A stretch of 64,000 nt of DNA, taken from Clostridia bacterium (lineage in GTDB: Bacteria > Bacillota > Clostridia > Oscillospirales > CAG-272). This document shows positions 41,721 through 49,872 of the stretch, in pieces. Position 1 is the stretch's first letter, and each line of letters starts with the position of its first letter. Where the stretch lies: the NCBI GenBank assembly GCA_017447775.1, contig JAFSMU010000011.1:1-64000 (forward strand), in the 5' to 3' direction. The notes below the pieces were generated by a model. It did no database searches. It was not told the DNA's origin and saw nothing but the letters and a program-made list of their open reading frames with translations. Both the position numbers and the translations under genes were made by a program.

Positions 41721-42512
41721 ATGAAGTACTTTATTATCGTCGGCGCGGCTGTGCTTGCAATAGTCGCCGTTATACTTATCATTATATTTTCAACAAAACC
41801 AGCGGCCCCGGCGCAAAGCGGGAGCTATACGAGTATTTCGCAGGAAACGGCGAAGGAAATGATGCAGAAAAACGACGGGCATATCGTTGTCGACGTGCGC
41901 AGGCAGGACGAGTTTGAATCGGGACATATTCCCGGCGCCGTCTGCATACCAAACGAAAGCATATCGACGCAAAAGCCGAAGGAACTGCCCGATTTTGATC
42001 AGATAATTCTCGTCTACTGCCGCAGCGGGCGGAGAAGCAAGGAAGCTTCGCAAAAACTCTATGAAATGGGGTATAGAAACGTGTATGAATTCGGAGGAAT
42101 ACTCGACTGGACGGGCGAAATAACAAACCAAAAAACGCCCGAGCCGACGCCGGTTCTCGTTGTCGACACGGGAAAAAAGAAATTTTACGCAACGCTTGAA
42201 GACAACTCCTCGGCAAAGGCGCTTATCGAAAAGCTGAGCGCCGAGACGCTGACGCTTGATATGAACGACTACGGCGGATTTGAAAAGGTGGCGTCGCTTC
42301 CGTATTCGCTTCCGAGAAACGACACTAAAATAACGACGTCCCCGGGCGATATAATTCTTTACAACGGAAATTCAATAACTGTTTATTACGGTGAGAACAC
42401 GTGGAGCTTTACGCGTCTTGCACGAATCGGCAACGTATCGAAAAGCGACCTTCTCGACGCGCTGGGGTCGGGGAGCGCGACAGTTTCGTTTTATCTTGAA
42501 TGGAGCGAATGA
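41721..42512 (+). CDS. Membrane-anchored rhodanese fused to a cyclophilin-like domain
   Basis: 263 aa; ATG at 41721 after GAGGAGCG. One N-terminal membrane helix (about 3-25) anchors the protein outside. The rhodanese domain (about 35-140) has VVDVRRQDEFESGHIPGA and active-site YCRSGRRS. The C-terminal half (about 155-263), FYATLEDNSSAKALIEKL through ITVYYGENTWSFTRLARIG, is a cyclophilin-like small beta barrel. It could handle sulfane sulfur at the cell surface; the fused barrel's ligand is unknown. Confidence 0.85.
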   Translation: MKYFIIVGAAVLAIVAVILIIIFSTKPAAPAQSGSYTSISQETAKEMMQKNDGHIVVDVRRQDEFESGHIPGAVCIPNESISTQKPKELPDFDQIILVYCRSGRRSKEASQKLYEMGYRNVYEFGGILDWTGEITNQKTPEPTPVLVVDTGKKKFYATLEDNSSAKALIEKLSAETLTLDMNDYGGFEKVASLPYSLPRNDTKITTSPGDIILYNGNSITVYYGENTWSFTRLARIGNVSKSDLLDALGSGSATVSFYLEWSE

Positions 42513-42567
42513 ACTTTACGCATTGCTGAAATGAGAATAAACAAATTTACATAAAAGGAGAAGAACC

Positions 42568-44010
42568 ATGGACAACACAAAAACAAGCCCGGGAAAGCTT
42601 AAACTGAACTACAAGCGGACGTTCCTTATCGGATTTGCCTTTTTCGGCATCCTTTTGCTGTGGCAGGTTTACGACTCGTGGTGCCCGACGTTTTTGACTG
42701 ATATCTTCGCGCGGAGTATGTATAACATTTCCTCAGCCGAGCTGAAAGCGGGCGACCCGTCAAAAATACTGAACGTTCAGTGGATAGTCGGCATTATCAT
42801 GGCGTGCGACAATCTGGCGGCGCTGATACTGCTTCCGATATTCGGCAATCTTTCCGACAAGACGAAATCTCCGATAGGCAAGCGTATGCCGTACATTCTG
42901 ACAGGTACGATGGTTGCGGCGATCGCGTTCCCGTTCATACCGCTTCTCTTCCACAACAACAGCATTGCCGGAATGGTCGTTATGATGGCGGTCGTGTTGC
43001 TGTTTATGATGATGTATCGCAACCCCGCCGTTGCGCTGATGCCCGACATCACGCCAAAGCCCCTTCGCGCAAAGGCAAACGGCATTATCAACATAATGGG
43101 ATATCTCGGCGGCGCGTTTGCGACGGTGCTTGGCATATTCCTCAAACTTTCCGACTACATAAACGCACCGGACAACGCGCGCAAGCTCTGGATAATTGAA
43201 ATACCGTTCATCGTGGCTTCCGTGCTTATGGTCATTTCCGCGTTTGTGCTTTACGCAACAGTCAAGGAAAACAAGATCGCCGACGAGATGAAAGACGAAA
43301 TGGCAGAGGGCGAAAAGCTTGCCGCCGTTGAAAATCCCGTCGTCGACGACGCGCCGATGACAAAGGCTAACCGCCGTATGCTGCTTGCGATCCTCGCAGC
43401 CGAATTTTTGTGGTTTATGGCTGACAACGCCATTGGAACGTACATCGGAAACTACGTTATTTACTACCTCAATTCCGCGTCGAGCGCGACAATGCTTTTG
43501 ACGATCATCGGCGGCGTTGCAAGCATTGCCGGCTTTGCCACGGCGGGAATTATCGCTGACAAGATCGGGCGCAAGTGGACGATAACGTGCGGCCTTGCGA
43601 TAACGGTTGCGGCAATGACGGCAATGTGCTTTGTTTCACCGACAGGAAATATCGTCGGCGCAAACGGCGAGTACTCGTTCCCCGCCCTTCTGTTTGCGGT
43701 CTGGGCAATAAAGGGATTCGGAATGGCGCTTGTTCACAACTGCTCGTTCCCGATGGTGGTCGAGCTTTGCTCAAACAAGAAGATCGGCAAGTTTACGGGG
43801 TACTACTACGCGGCAAGTATGTCGGCACAGACGGTAACACCGGTACTTCTCGGGCTTGTATTCAAAGCGTCGCTTGCATGGCGCGCGCTTCCCATTTATT
43901 CGACGATATTATACGCGCTGAGCTGCATTGTATTCTCGATACTTGTCAAGAGTATCAAGGCAAAAAAGGTGGATAATTCGTACTGGCTTGAAGCGATAGA
44001 GGGCGACTGA
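42568..44010 (+). CDS. MFS transporter (SLC45/sugar-type)
   Basis: 480 aa, 12 membrane helices with a cytoplasmic loop after helix 6 (about 230-265). The N-terminus GFAFFGILLLWQVYDSWCPT and the loop GNLSDKTKSPIGKRMPYIL match the SLC45-like major facilitator group. AAGGAG site. The glycerophosphodiesterase gene begins 3 nt after its stop, suggesting it imports a glycoside or glycerol-containing compound (inference). Confidence 0.85.
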   Translation: MDNTKTSPGKLKLNYKRTFLIGFAFFGILLLWQVYDSWCPTFLTDIFARSMYNISSAELKAGDPSKILNVQWIVGIIMACDNLAALILLPIFGNLSDKTKSPIGKRMPYILTGTMVAAIAFPFIPLLFHNNSIAGMVVMMAVVLLFMMMYRNPAVALMPDITPKPLRAKANGIINIMGYLGGAFATVLGIFLKLSDYINAPDNARKLWIIEIPFIVASVLMVISAFVLYATVKENKIADEMKDEMAEGEKLAAVENPVVDDAPMTKANRRMLLAILAAEFLWFMADNAIGTYIGNYVIYYLNSASSATMLLTIIGGVASIAGFATAGIIADKIGRKWTITCGLAITVAAMTAMCFVSPTGNIVGANGEYSFPALLFAVWAIKGFGMALVHNCSFPMVVELCSNKKIGKFTGYYYAASMSAQTVTPVLLGLVFKASLAWRALPIYSTILYALSCIVFSILVKSIKAKKVDNSYWLEAIEGD

Positions 44011-44013
44011 TAA

Positions 44014-44835
44014 ATGGCGCCTGTTATAATTGTTCTTATAGTTGTGGCGGCGGTGGCGATAATACTGCCGCCCGTCATTCTCGCACCCGGGCACGTCGGC
44101 AAAAAAGGAGATGCGTTCCGCGGGCGCAACATCGCCCACCGCGGACTGTTTACGCCCGATCAGAGCATACCCGAAAATTCCCTGCCGGCATTTGCACGCG
44201 CAGCCGATGCGGGATACGGCGTTGAGCTTGACGTACAGCTCAGCCGCGACGGGCGCGTTGTGGTATTCCACGACGATACTCTCGCTCGCGTTTGCGGGGA
44301 CGAGCGCCGCGTCGACGAGGTCGATTTTGACGAGCTTGAAACGCTCCGTCTTTGCAACACGGACGAGCGCATACCGCTTTTTTCGGAAGTGCTTGACGTG
44401 ATCGGCGGGCGCGTTCCGATAATAGTTGAACTGAAAAACGGGCACCGCAACGCCGAGCTTTGCGAAAAGACGCTTGAATACCTCAAAAACTACAACGGAG
44501 AAACGTGCATCGAAAGCTTTAACCCGATGATCGTGGCGTGGTTTTCTCGCCACGCGCCGAAAATTTTCCGCGGGCAGCTCGCCCAGCCGCCGAGGTTTTA
44601 TGCTGAGGCCGGAATGAACAAAGCAACGGGGTTCATACTGGGGAATCTGCTCTTCAACGTCATTGCGCGTCCGCATTTCATTTCTTATCGCATAGGAAAA
44701 AAGCCTGCCGCCGTGCGCTTTTGCGAAGCGCTTGGGGCAGTCAAGGTCGCGTGGACGGCGCACGACGATAGCGCCGAGGCGGATTTTGACGTTGTGATAT
44801 TCGAGCATTACGAGCCAAGACAAAAATATAAGTAA
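44014..44835 (+). CDS. Glycerophosphodiester phosphodiesterase
   Basis: 273 aa. One N-terminal membrane helix, then the GDPD barrel with NIAHRGLFTPDQSIPENSL, GVELDVQLSRDG and VVVFHDDTLARV, which supply catalytic His and metal Glu/Asp. It cleaves glycerophosphodiesters to glycerol-3-phosphate plus alcohol, probably at the membrane. Coupled to the preceding MFS gene. Confidence 0.9.
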   Translation: MAPVIIVLIVVAAVAIILPPVILAPGHVGKKGDAFRGRNIAHRGLFTPDQSIPENSLPAFARAADAGYGVELDVQLSRDGRVVVFHDDTLARVCGDERRVDEVDFDELETLRLCNTDERIPLFSEVLDVIGGRVPIIVELKNGHRNAELCEKTLEYLKNYNGETCIESFNPMIVAWFSRHAPKIFRGQLAQPPRFYAEAGMNKATGFILGNLLFNVIARPHFISYRIGKKPAAVRFCEALGAVKVAWTAHDDSAEADFDVVIFEHYEPRQKYK

Positions 44836-44867
44836 AATACAATTTTGTCCGATACGGGGGAGAAAAA

Positions 44868-46688
44868 ATGTCAGTAGAAATCCAAATAGAAAACACCGGC
44901 GAAAAATCAAGGCCGCTCCCACTTGAAATCATCCTCGGAGATAAACTTGCCGTCGGCAAGAGGGACTTTGCATACAGACTTACAAACGACGCTGAAAACG
45001 AAGCTTTTACTGCGTTTTTGCCGTCTTGTAAGGGCAGAGGATTTGACATAACTTATGATGACGAAGACAGGGAAAGCGTTTCTCTTCATCTTCCTATTCC
45101 GGCGGCTCCTGATGAGGTTAGCGAGTTCTTTTATGCGGTTGCCCGCGTGTCAAAATTCTGGGACTATGCCCCTATCGTTGCAGACGGAAACAAGATGTCT
45201 CCGGAAAAATTCGTTTCACAGCTCGGTGAATTTCAAAGATTCAACGCACACGCGGCAACAGATATGTTTATTCGCATCATCTCCGGTGAAAGCGGTCCCA
45301 CCACCCTGTTTTGCGCCATAATTCCGATAACGATAGGCGCAAAGGAAGCTTTGTCTTTTGAAGGAAGCATTGATAATTTTGCTTCATACCTTGACCAAAT
45401 GCAGTCTGACGATTTTTACTATGCAGCTCCGACATTCAAAAATTCAGACAGCGGCGTTATAGGTACATACGTTATTTCAGAAGGCGTGAAAAGTGTATTT
45501 CCAATCAAACCTTCCGTGCCGTTTGGACTTTCGGATAAGGAGAGCGGCAAACCGCTTGAATGCAGCAATTTCAGAATAGCATTCTACTCCGGTACATACA
45601 GCAAAATACTCGGCGAGATGGACTACAACGATTTTATTTCACTCATTCCCGATGAACGCCGCGAAGTTTTTGACGCGTCAACGTTTTCAATCACGCTCAC
45701 CGTATTTGAAATGCAGGCGATGCTTGGCGGCAAGGCTCTTTCAACAAAAACGGAAAGAGAAAAAGAAAGATACGCCGCCACAAAGAAGGAGAAATTGCTT
45801 AAAAACGTATCATCAGCGATATCACTTGCAGTTCTCGCGGCAATAATTATCCTTACAGACTTTGAAAAAAAGGGACCGAATTGGATATCGGTAATCGTAA
45901 CGACGGCTTGCGCGCTGATTATGTGGTTGATTTTATTCCTTATCGGGAAAATACCGAAAAGAAGAAAACCCTTTGATGCAACAGACCTGAGAGCGCGAAA
46001 GAAGCTTGATGAGGCGGAAAAGAATCTCGGAATTGTTCAAAGCAATAAATTCGTCTGCTTTATTCACAGAGGTCAGGGGCTTAAAGAAGCATATTGCGAG
46101 GGATCGATGTATTTCCTTGCAGACAGAATATATCTGATACATTGGTATTTTGGGAAAATCTATTCCGCGCAGATCGGTTACGACGAAGAAATATCGATAG
46201 ACGTTGACAGAAACCTTATGCTCATTGATGCGGGCGAAGACAAGAAATATGTCGTCGATCTTAAAACGGCTGATCAGGCAAACAAAGCAAAGATCATTGC
46301 GAAAAAAATGGGCTTTTATAAGGCAGTCGTTCACAAAAGTTTTTCAAAGTTGTTTATGACATACTACGATGCCGTAGACAATGTCGGCGGAAGGCTTATT
46401 GAATTTCGTTTTGCGGACGCTGTACTTGAAAAAGACGAAATAAGATCCGGAAAGTCTTTATACGTCAGCTACAGAGTGTTTTTTGAGCTTTGTGAAAAAT
46501 ACGGCGAAATATTCTTTCCGAATGACGAATCCGATTTTGTTCGGGGCGGATCATATACGTCGGACGAAACGGATAATATCATAAACAATATAATTTCTGA
46601 AAACAAGAATGATGAAACGCTCGTGCCTTGGCTTGTTGAAGCAAAAGAAAAACACGGCGGGTTCACGATTGTCGGTCACAATGAATAA
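44868..46688 (+). CDS. Large uncharacterised two-TM protein
   Basis: 606 aa; GGGGGAG site. The N-terminal 310 residues are soluble with no known motif. Two helices (about 315-335 and 343-362) form a hairpin, so both ends lie on the same side. The C-terminal 230 residues contain a PH-like beta section (YFLADRIYLIHWYFGKIYSA, EISIDVDRNLMLIDAGEDKK) followed by a mixed domain. No family recognised. The TIGR04076 gene overlaps its end. Confidence 0.65.
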   Translation: MSVEIQIENTGEKSRPLPLEIILGDKLAVGKRDFAYRLTNDAENEAFTAFLPSCKGRGFDITYDDEDRESVSLHLPIPAAPDEVSEFFYAVARVSKFWDYAPIVADGNKMSPEKFVSQLGEFQRFNAHAATDMFIRIISGESGPTTLFCAIIPITIGAKEALSFEGSIDNFASYLDQMQSDDFYYAAPTFKNSDSGVIGTYVISEGVKSVFPIKPSVPFGLSDKESGKPLECSNFRIAFYSGTYSKILGEMDYNDFISLIPDERREVFDASTFSITLTVFEMQAMLGGKALSTKTEREKERYAATKKEKLLKNVSSAISLAVLAAIIILTDFEKKGPNWISVIVTTACALIMWLILFLIGKIPKRRKPFDATDLRARKKLDEAEKNLGIVQSNKFVCFIHRGQGLKEAYCEGSMYFLADRIYLIHWYFGKIYSAQIGYDEEISIDVDRNLMLIDAGEDKKYVVDLKTADQANKAKIIAKKMGFYKAVVHKSFSKLFMTYYDAVDNVGGRLIEFRFADAVLEKDEIRSGKSLYVSYRVFFELCEKYGEIFFPNDESDFVRGGSYTSDETDNIINNIISENKNDETLVPWLVEAKEKHGGFTIVGHNE

Positions 46689-46983
46689 AATAAAAATCAC
46701 AGTAGTAAAAAAAGTTCGCCACGACGAACTTATAGAAAAATATGAAAATCCGATCGAGCACGAGTGTGACGTAAAGCTCGGTCAGGTGTTTTTCTCCGAA
46801 CACGGCGAAATGCCACAAGGTATGTGCGTCGAAGCGTGGAAAAGCATTCGGGAATTTGCGCAGGCGCTTGCAAAGGGCGGCGGCAACTTTTTCGACGGGT
46901 GGATGAAAGATCCGAAAAGTGCGATGGTGTCGTGTAGCGACGGCTTCCGCCCCGTGAGTTTTTATATTGAGGCAGTAGAATGA
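46681..46983 (+). CDS. TIGR04076 family small protein
   Basis: 100 aa; ATG at 46681 overlaps the preceding stop by 8 nt, with no clear ribosome site, so it is likely coupled. The pattern ITVVKKVRHDELIEKYENP, MPQGMCVEAWKSI and VSCSDGFRPVSFYIE, with three Cys, identifies the TIGR04076 family, of unknown function. Ends overlapping msrA by 4 nt. Confidence 0.75.
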   Translation: MNKIKITVVKKVRHDELIEKYENPIEHECDVKLGQVFFSEHGEMPQGMCVEAWKSIREFAQALAKGGGNFFDGWMKDPKSAMVSCSDGFRPVSFYIEAVE

Positions 46984-47465
46984 AAAAAGCGTATTTTGCC
47001 GGCGGTTGCTTTTGGTGCATAACGCCGACTTTTGAATCGATAAACGGCGTTGAAAGCGTCGTCGCTGGCTATTCGGGCGGCAAAGGCGAGCCGACATACG
47101 AGCAGGTAAAGGCGCAGATGACGCGCCACCGCGAAACGATAGAAATAACGTACGACGAGGCGAAAACAAGCTACGAAAAGCTCCTCGATATATTTGTCCG
47201 CTCGGTCGATCCGTTTGACGGAGGCGGGCAGTTTATCGACCGCGGACGCTCGTACACGCTTGCGGTCTACTATAATGATCAGAGCGAAAAATCAGCGGCG
47301 GAGAAAGCAATATCAGAGCTTGAGAAAAGCTCGGGGGAGAGCGTTTATATAAGCGTTGAACCGTTTGATTCGTTTTATCCCGCCGAGGAATATCATCAGG
47401 ACTATTACAAAAAGAATCCCGAAGCATTCGAGGAGGAGATGAAAAAGTCAGGGCGAAAAATATAG
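46980..47465 (+). CDS. msrA: Peptide methionine-S-sulfoxide reductase
   Basis: 161 aa. Catalytic Cys in AGGCFWC (residue about 10) and SVVAGYSGG, DQYR-equivalent TLAVYYNDQSE and FYPAEEYHQDYY confirm MsrA, which reduces Met-S-O in proteins using thioredoxin. It overlaps the TIGR04076 gene (ATGA). No MsrB domain is fused. Confidence 0.95.
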   Translation: MKKAYFAGGCFWCITPTFESINGVESVVAGYSGGKGEPTYEQVKAQMTRHRETIEITYDEAKTSYEKLLDIFVRSVDPFDGGGQFIDRGRSYTLAVYYNDQSEKSAAEKAISELEKSSGESVYISVEPFDSFYPAEEYHQDYYKKNPEAFEEEMKKSGRKI

Positions 47466-47525
47466 ATCTCGCCTTGCTTTTTTGATATTATACAATTGAA
47501 TAAAATAATTATACAGGAGTATAAA

Positions 47526-48302
47526 ATGAAGAATATTGCGATTATTACAGGTGCGTCAAGCGGCATCGGACGTGAATTTGCGCGCACTCTTTCAAGCCAC
47601 GGCACGTACGACGAAGTCTGGGCGATAGCGCGAAACGCAGAGCGGCTTGAGGCGCTGAAGGATGATATACCTTACCCCGTCCGTCCGCTGTCGCTCGATC
47701 TTACCGCGGCGGCGTCGTTTGACACGATAAAATCGCTGCTTGCTGATGAAAAGCCAAACGTGAATATTTTGATAAATTGCAGCGGATTCGGGAAATTCGA
47801 CAGTTTTGAAAACACGCCGGAAGAGGACAACCTCGGAATGATCGACCTCAACTGCCGCGCGCTTGTGTCGCTTACTCAGGTGGTGCTTTCATACATGGAA
47901 AAGGGCGGCGAGATAATAAACATCGCGTCGGTAGCGGCATTCCAGCCGATACCGTACATCAACATTTACGGCGCGTCGAAGGCGTTTGTTCTGAGCTTTT
48001 CAAGGGCGCTGTCACGCGAGCTTATGCCGCGGGGCATACGCGTGCTTGCCGTTTGCCCGTTCTGGACGAAAACGGCATTTTTTGACCGTGCTGTTGACAA
48101 GAAAAAGGGCGCGGTGGTGAAAAAATACGTCGCAATGTACGAGCCGTCGTTCATTGTCGATAAAGCGTGGCGCGCGCTGAAGAAGAAGAAAAAAGACTAT
48201 ATCGTGCCGGGATTTAAGGCAAAAATGCAGGTGCTTGGTGTGAAAATTCTCCCGCACAGCGCAGTTATGAGCATCTGGCAGAGCCAGCAAAAGCTGAAAT
48301 GA
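47526..48302 (+). CDS. Short-chain dehydrogenase/reductase
   Basis: 258 aa; ATG at 47526 after AGGAG. NAD(P) loop ITGASSGIGREFAR, NCSGFG, Ser in INIASVAA and active site YGASKAF (Tyr/Lys). Substrate unknown. The stop overlaps the radical SAM gene by 4 nt. Confidence 0.9.
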   Translation: MKNIAIITGASSGIGREFARTLSSHGTYDEVWAIARNAERLEALKDDIPYPVRPLSLDLTAAASFDTIKSLLADEKPNVNILINCSGFGKFDSFENTPEEDNLGMIDLNCRALVSLTQVVLSYMEKGGEIINIASVAAFQPIPYINIYGASKAFVLSFSRALSRELMPRGIRVLAVCPFWTKTAFFDRAVDKKKGAVVKKYVAMYEPSFIVDKAWRALKKKKKDYIVPGFKAKMQVLGVKILPHSAVMSIWQSQQKLK

Positions 48303-49207
48303 CAAGCGCATACGAAAACTGCATGCTCTGCCCGCGCAAATGCGGAGTAAACAGAAAAGAGAAAGTCGGCTACTGCGGCGAAAAGGACGAAATTCGCATC
48401 TCCCGCGCCGCACTGCACTTCTGGGAGGAACCGTGCATATCGGGCGAGCGCGGCAGCGGGACGATTTTTTTTTGCGGATGCGCGCTGAAATGTTCATTTT
48501 GCCAAAACTACGACATATCGCGCTCGCGCGGAGGCGGAGCGATCTCGGTCGAGCGGCTGACGGAAATATTTTATGAGCTTAAAAATAAAGGAGCGCACAA
48601 TATAAATCTTGTCACGCCCTCCCATTTTGCGCCGAGCATTGTAAAAGCGATCGACGACGCGCACGCGCGCGGGTTTGATCTTCCGTTTGTGTGGAACGTC
48701 GGCGGGTACGAGAGCGCGGAAACGGTGCGCTCGCTCAGCGGACGCGCCGACATATTCCTGACAGATTTCAAATACATGAGTGCCGAAACGGCACAGCGAT
48801 ATTCAAACGCGCCCGACTACCCGAAAGCGGCAAAAGAGGCGCTTTGCGAAATGGTGAATATCGCAGGAAAACCGGTCTTTGACGGCGACGGAATGATGAA
48901 GCGAGGCGTTATTGTCCGCGTGCTCGTTTTGCCGTCGCACGCCGATGAAGCTATTGAAATATGTAAATATCTATATAATATATACGGCGACGGAATTTAT
49001 GTCAGCATAATGAACCAATACACGCCTCTGCCAAGCGAAAAGCACCCTGAGCTGCGCCGCAGGCTTACGACGTATGAATATCAAAAAGTGCTTGCCGCGG
49101 CTGAGGAATCCGGCATTATCAACGGCTTTGCTCAAGAGGGCGGAACGCAGAAGGAAAGCTTTATCCCGCCGTTTGATCTGAGCGGAGTTTACTCGCCCGA
49201 AACGTAA
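48299..49207 (+). CDS. Radical SAM protein (PflX-like, 'putative pyruvate formate-lyase activating')
   Basis: 302 aa. Radical SAM cluster CALKCSFC (about 60-67) plus an N-terminal CMLCPRKCGVNRKEKVGYC that likely binds a second cluster. VTPSHFAPSIVKA and VWNVGGYESAE are typical of this COG1313-type group, whose substrate is unknown. A run of nine T (48465-48473) lies inside the coding sequence before the cluster. The 3' end overlaps convergent yunB by 19 nt. Confidence 0.85.
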   Translation: MTSAYENCMLCPRKCGVNRKEKVGYCGEKDEIRISRAALHFWEEPCISGERGSGTIFFCGCALKCSFCQNYDISRSRGGGAISVERLTEIFYELKNKGAHNINLVTPSHFAPSIVKAIDDAHARGFDLPFVWNVGGYESAETVRSLSGRADIFLTDFKYMSAETAQRYSNAPDYPKAAKEALCEMVNIAGKPVFDGDGMMKRGVIVRVLVLPSHADEAIEICKYLYNIYGDGIYVSIMNQYTPLPSEKHPELRRRLTTYEYQKVLAAAEESGIINGFAQEGGTQKESFIPPFDLSGVYSPET

Positions 49208-49815
49208 AGCTGAGGCACGTCGCCGACTATCAACATATCGCAAATACATATTTCATATTCGGTGTGAACGTCGACTGTCGATATCAAAAGCACAGCCGTT
49301 ACATCGACGTTTATCGATAAGTATAGTTTGTAGTGCGATTGATTTATCCCTGCGGACGATAGCTCGGAGCGTATATCGGCGTTTGCGCTGTATGTCGGAA
49401 GAACGGTGGCTCGCACGCTTATGGGCACGCTTCCGAGGATGACCTCGTCGTCAAATATGTTTGAAAGCGAGATTTTAACCTCGTATTCGGGGGTTTCCTC
49501 GATCGCCGCCGAAACGTCTGAAAGCGCGCGGGATGAAAGGGAGTTCAAAAGCGTCGTGTTCGTTGTGACTGACTTCACGGCGCCGCCCTCATACTGTGCT
49601 TTTATATATTCGCCGTCAAAAGCGTAGTTTTTGAAAATGTCCGACAGAGTCCGCGAGATCGACGCGTGTATCTGCTCGCTTGACACGTCTTTGACTATCG
49701 CGTCAAGCTTGCGGTTGATGAAGATTATCACCCCTAGCGCCGCAAAAATAAGAGCAAAAACTGCGACAAGTATGCGTTTTTTGATACTTTTTTTGCGTTT
49801 TCTGACATAACACAT
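49189..49815 (-). CDS. yunB: Sporulation protein YunB
   Basis: 208 aa. Basic N-terminus then one membrane helix (about 13-33). The YunB pattern is seen in INRKLDAIVKDVSSEQIHAS, NTTLLNSLSSRALSDV and GSVPISVRATVLPTY. In Bacillus yunB is made in the mother cell and is needed for normal spores, so this organism is probably a spore former. Its ribosome site GGGGTGA sits in the 3' arm of the hairpin at 49825-49852. Confidence 0.85.
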   Translation of the reverse strand: MCYVRKRKKSIKKRILVAVFALIFAALGVIIFINRKLDAIVKDVSSEQIHASISRTLSDIFKNYAFDGEYIKAQYEGGAVKSVTTNTTLLNSLSSRALSDVSAAIEETPEYEVKISLSNIFDDEVILGSVPISVRATVLPTYSANADIRSELSSAGINQSHYKLYLSINVDVTAVLLISTVDVHTEYEICICDMLIVGDVPQLYVSGE

Positions 49816-49855
49816 AAAAAATCACCCCGCAATATCTTATGATATCGCGGGGTTT
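49816..49855 (-). terminator. Intrinsic terminator overlapping the yunB ribosome site
   Basis: Minus strand: CCCCGCGATATC ATAA GATATTGCGGGG (one mismatch) followed by TGATTTTTT and then the yunB ATG. It ends the transcript of the gene at 49873-51558, and its 3' arm contains the yunB Shine-Dalgarno. Confidence 0.8.
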
Positions 49856-49872
49856 TTGTTCGCTTTGCTATC

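Noticed and set aside
43909..44922. 337-aa minus-strand open frame
   Set aside because: Antisense to the MFS and glycerophosphodiesterase genes; no conserved motifs.
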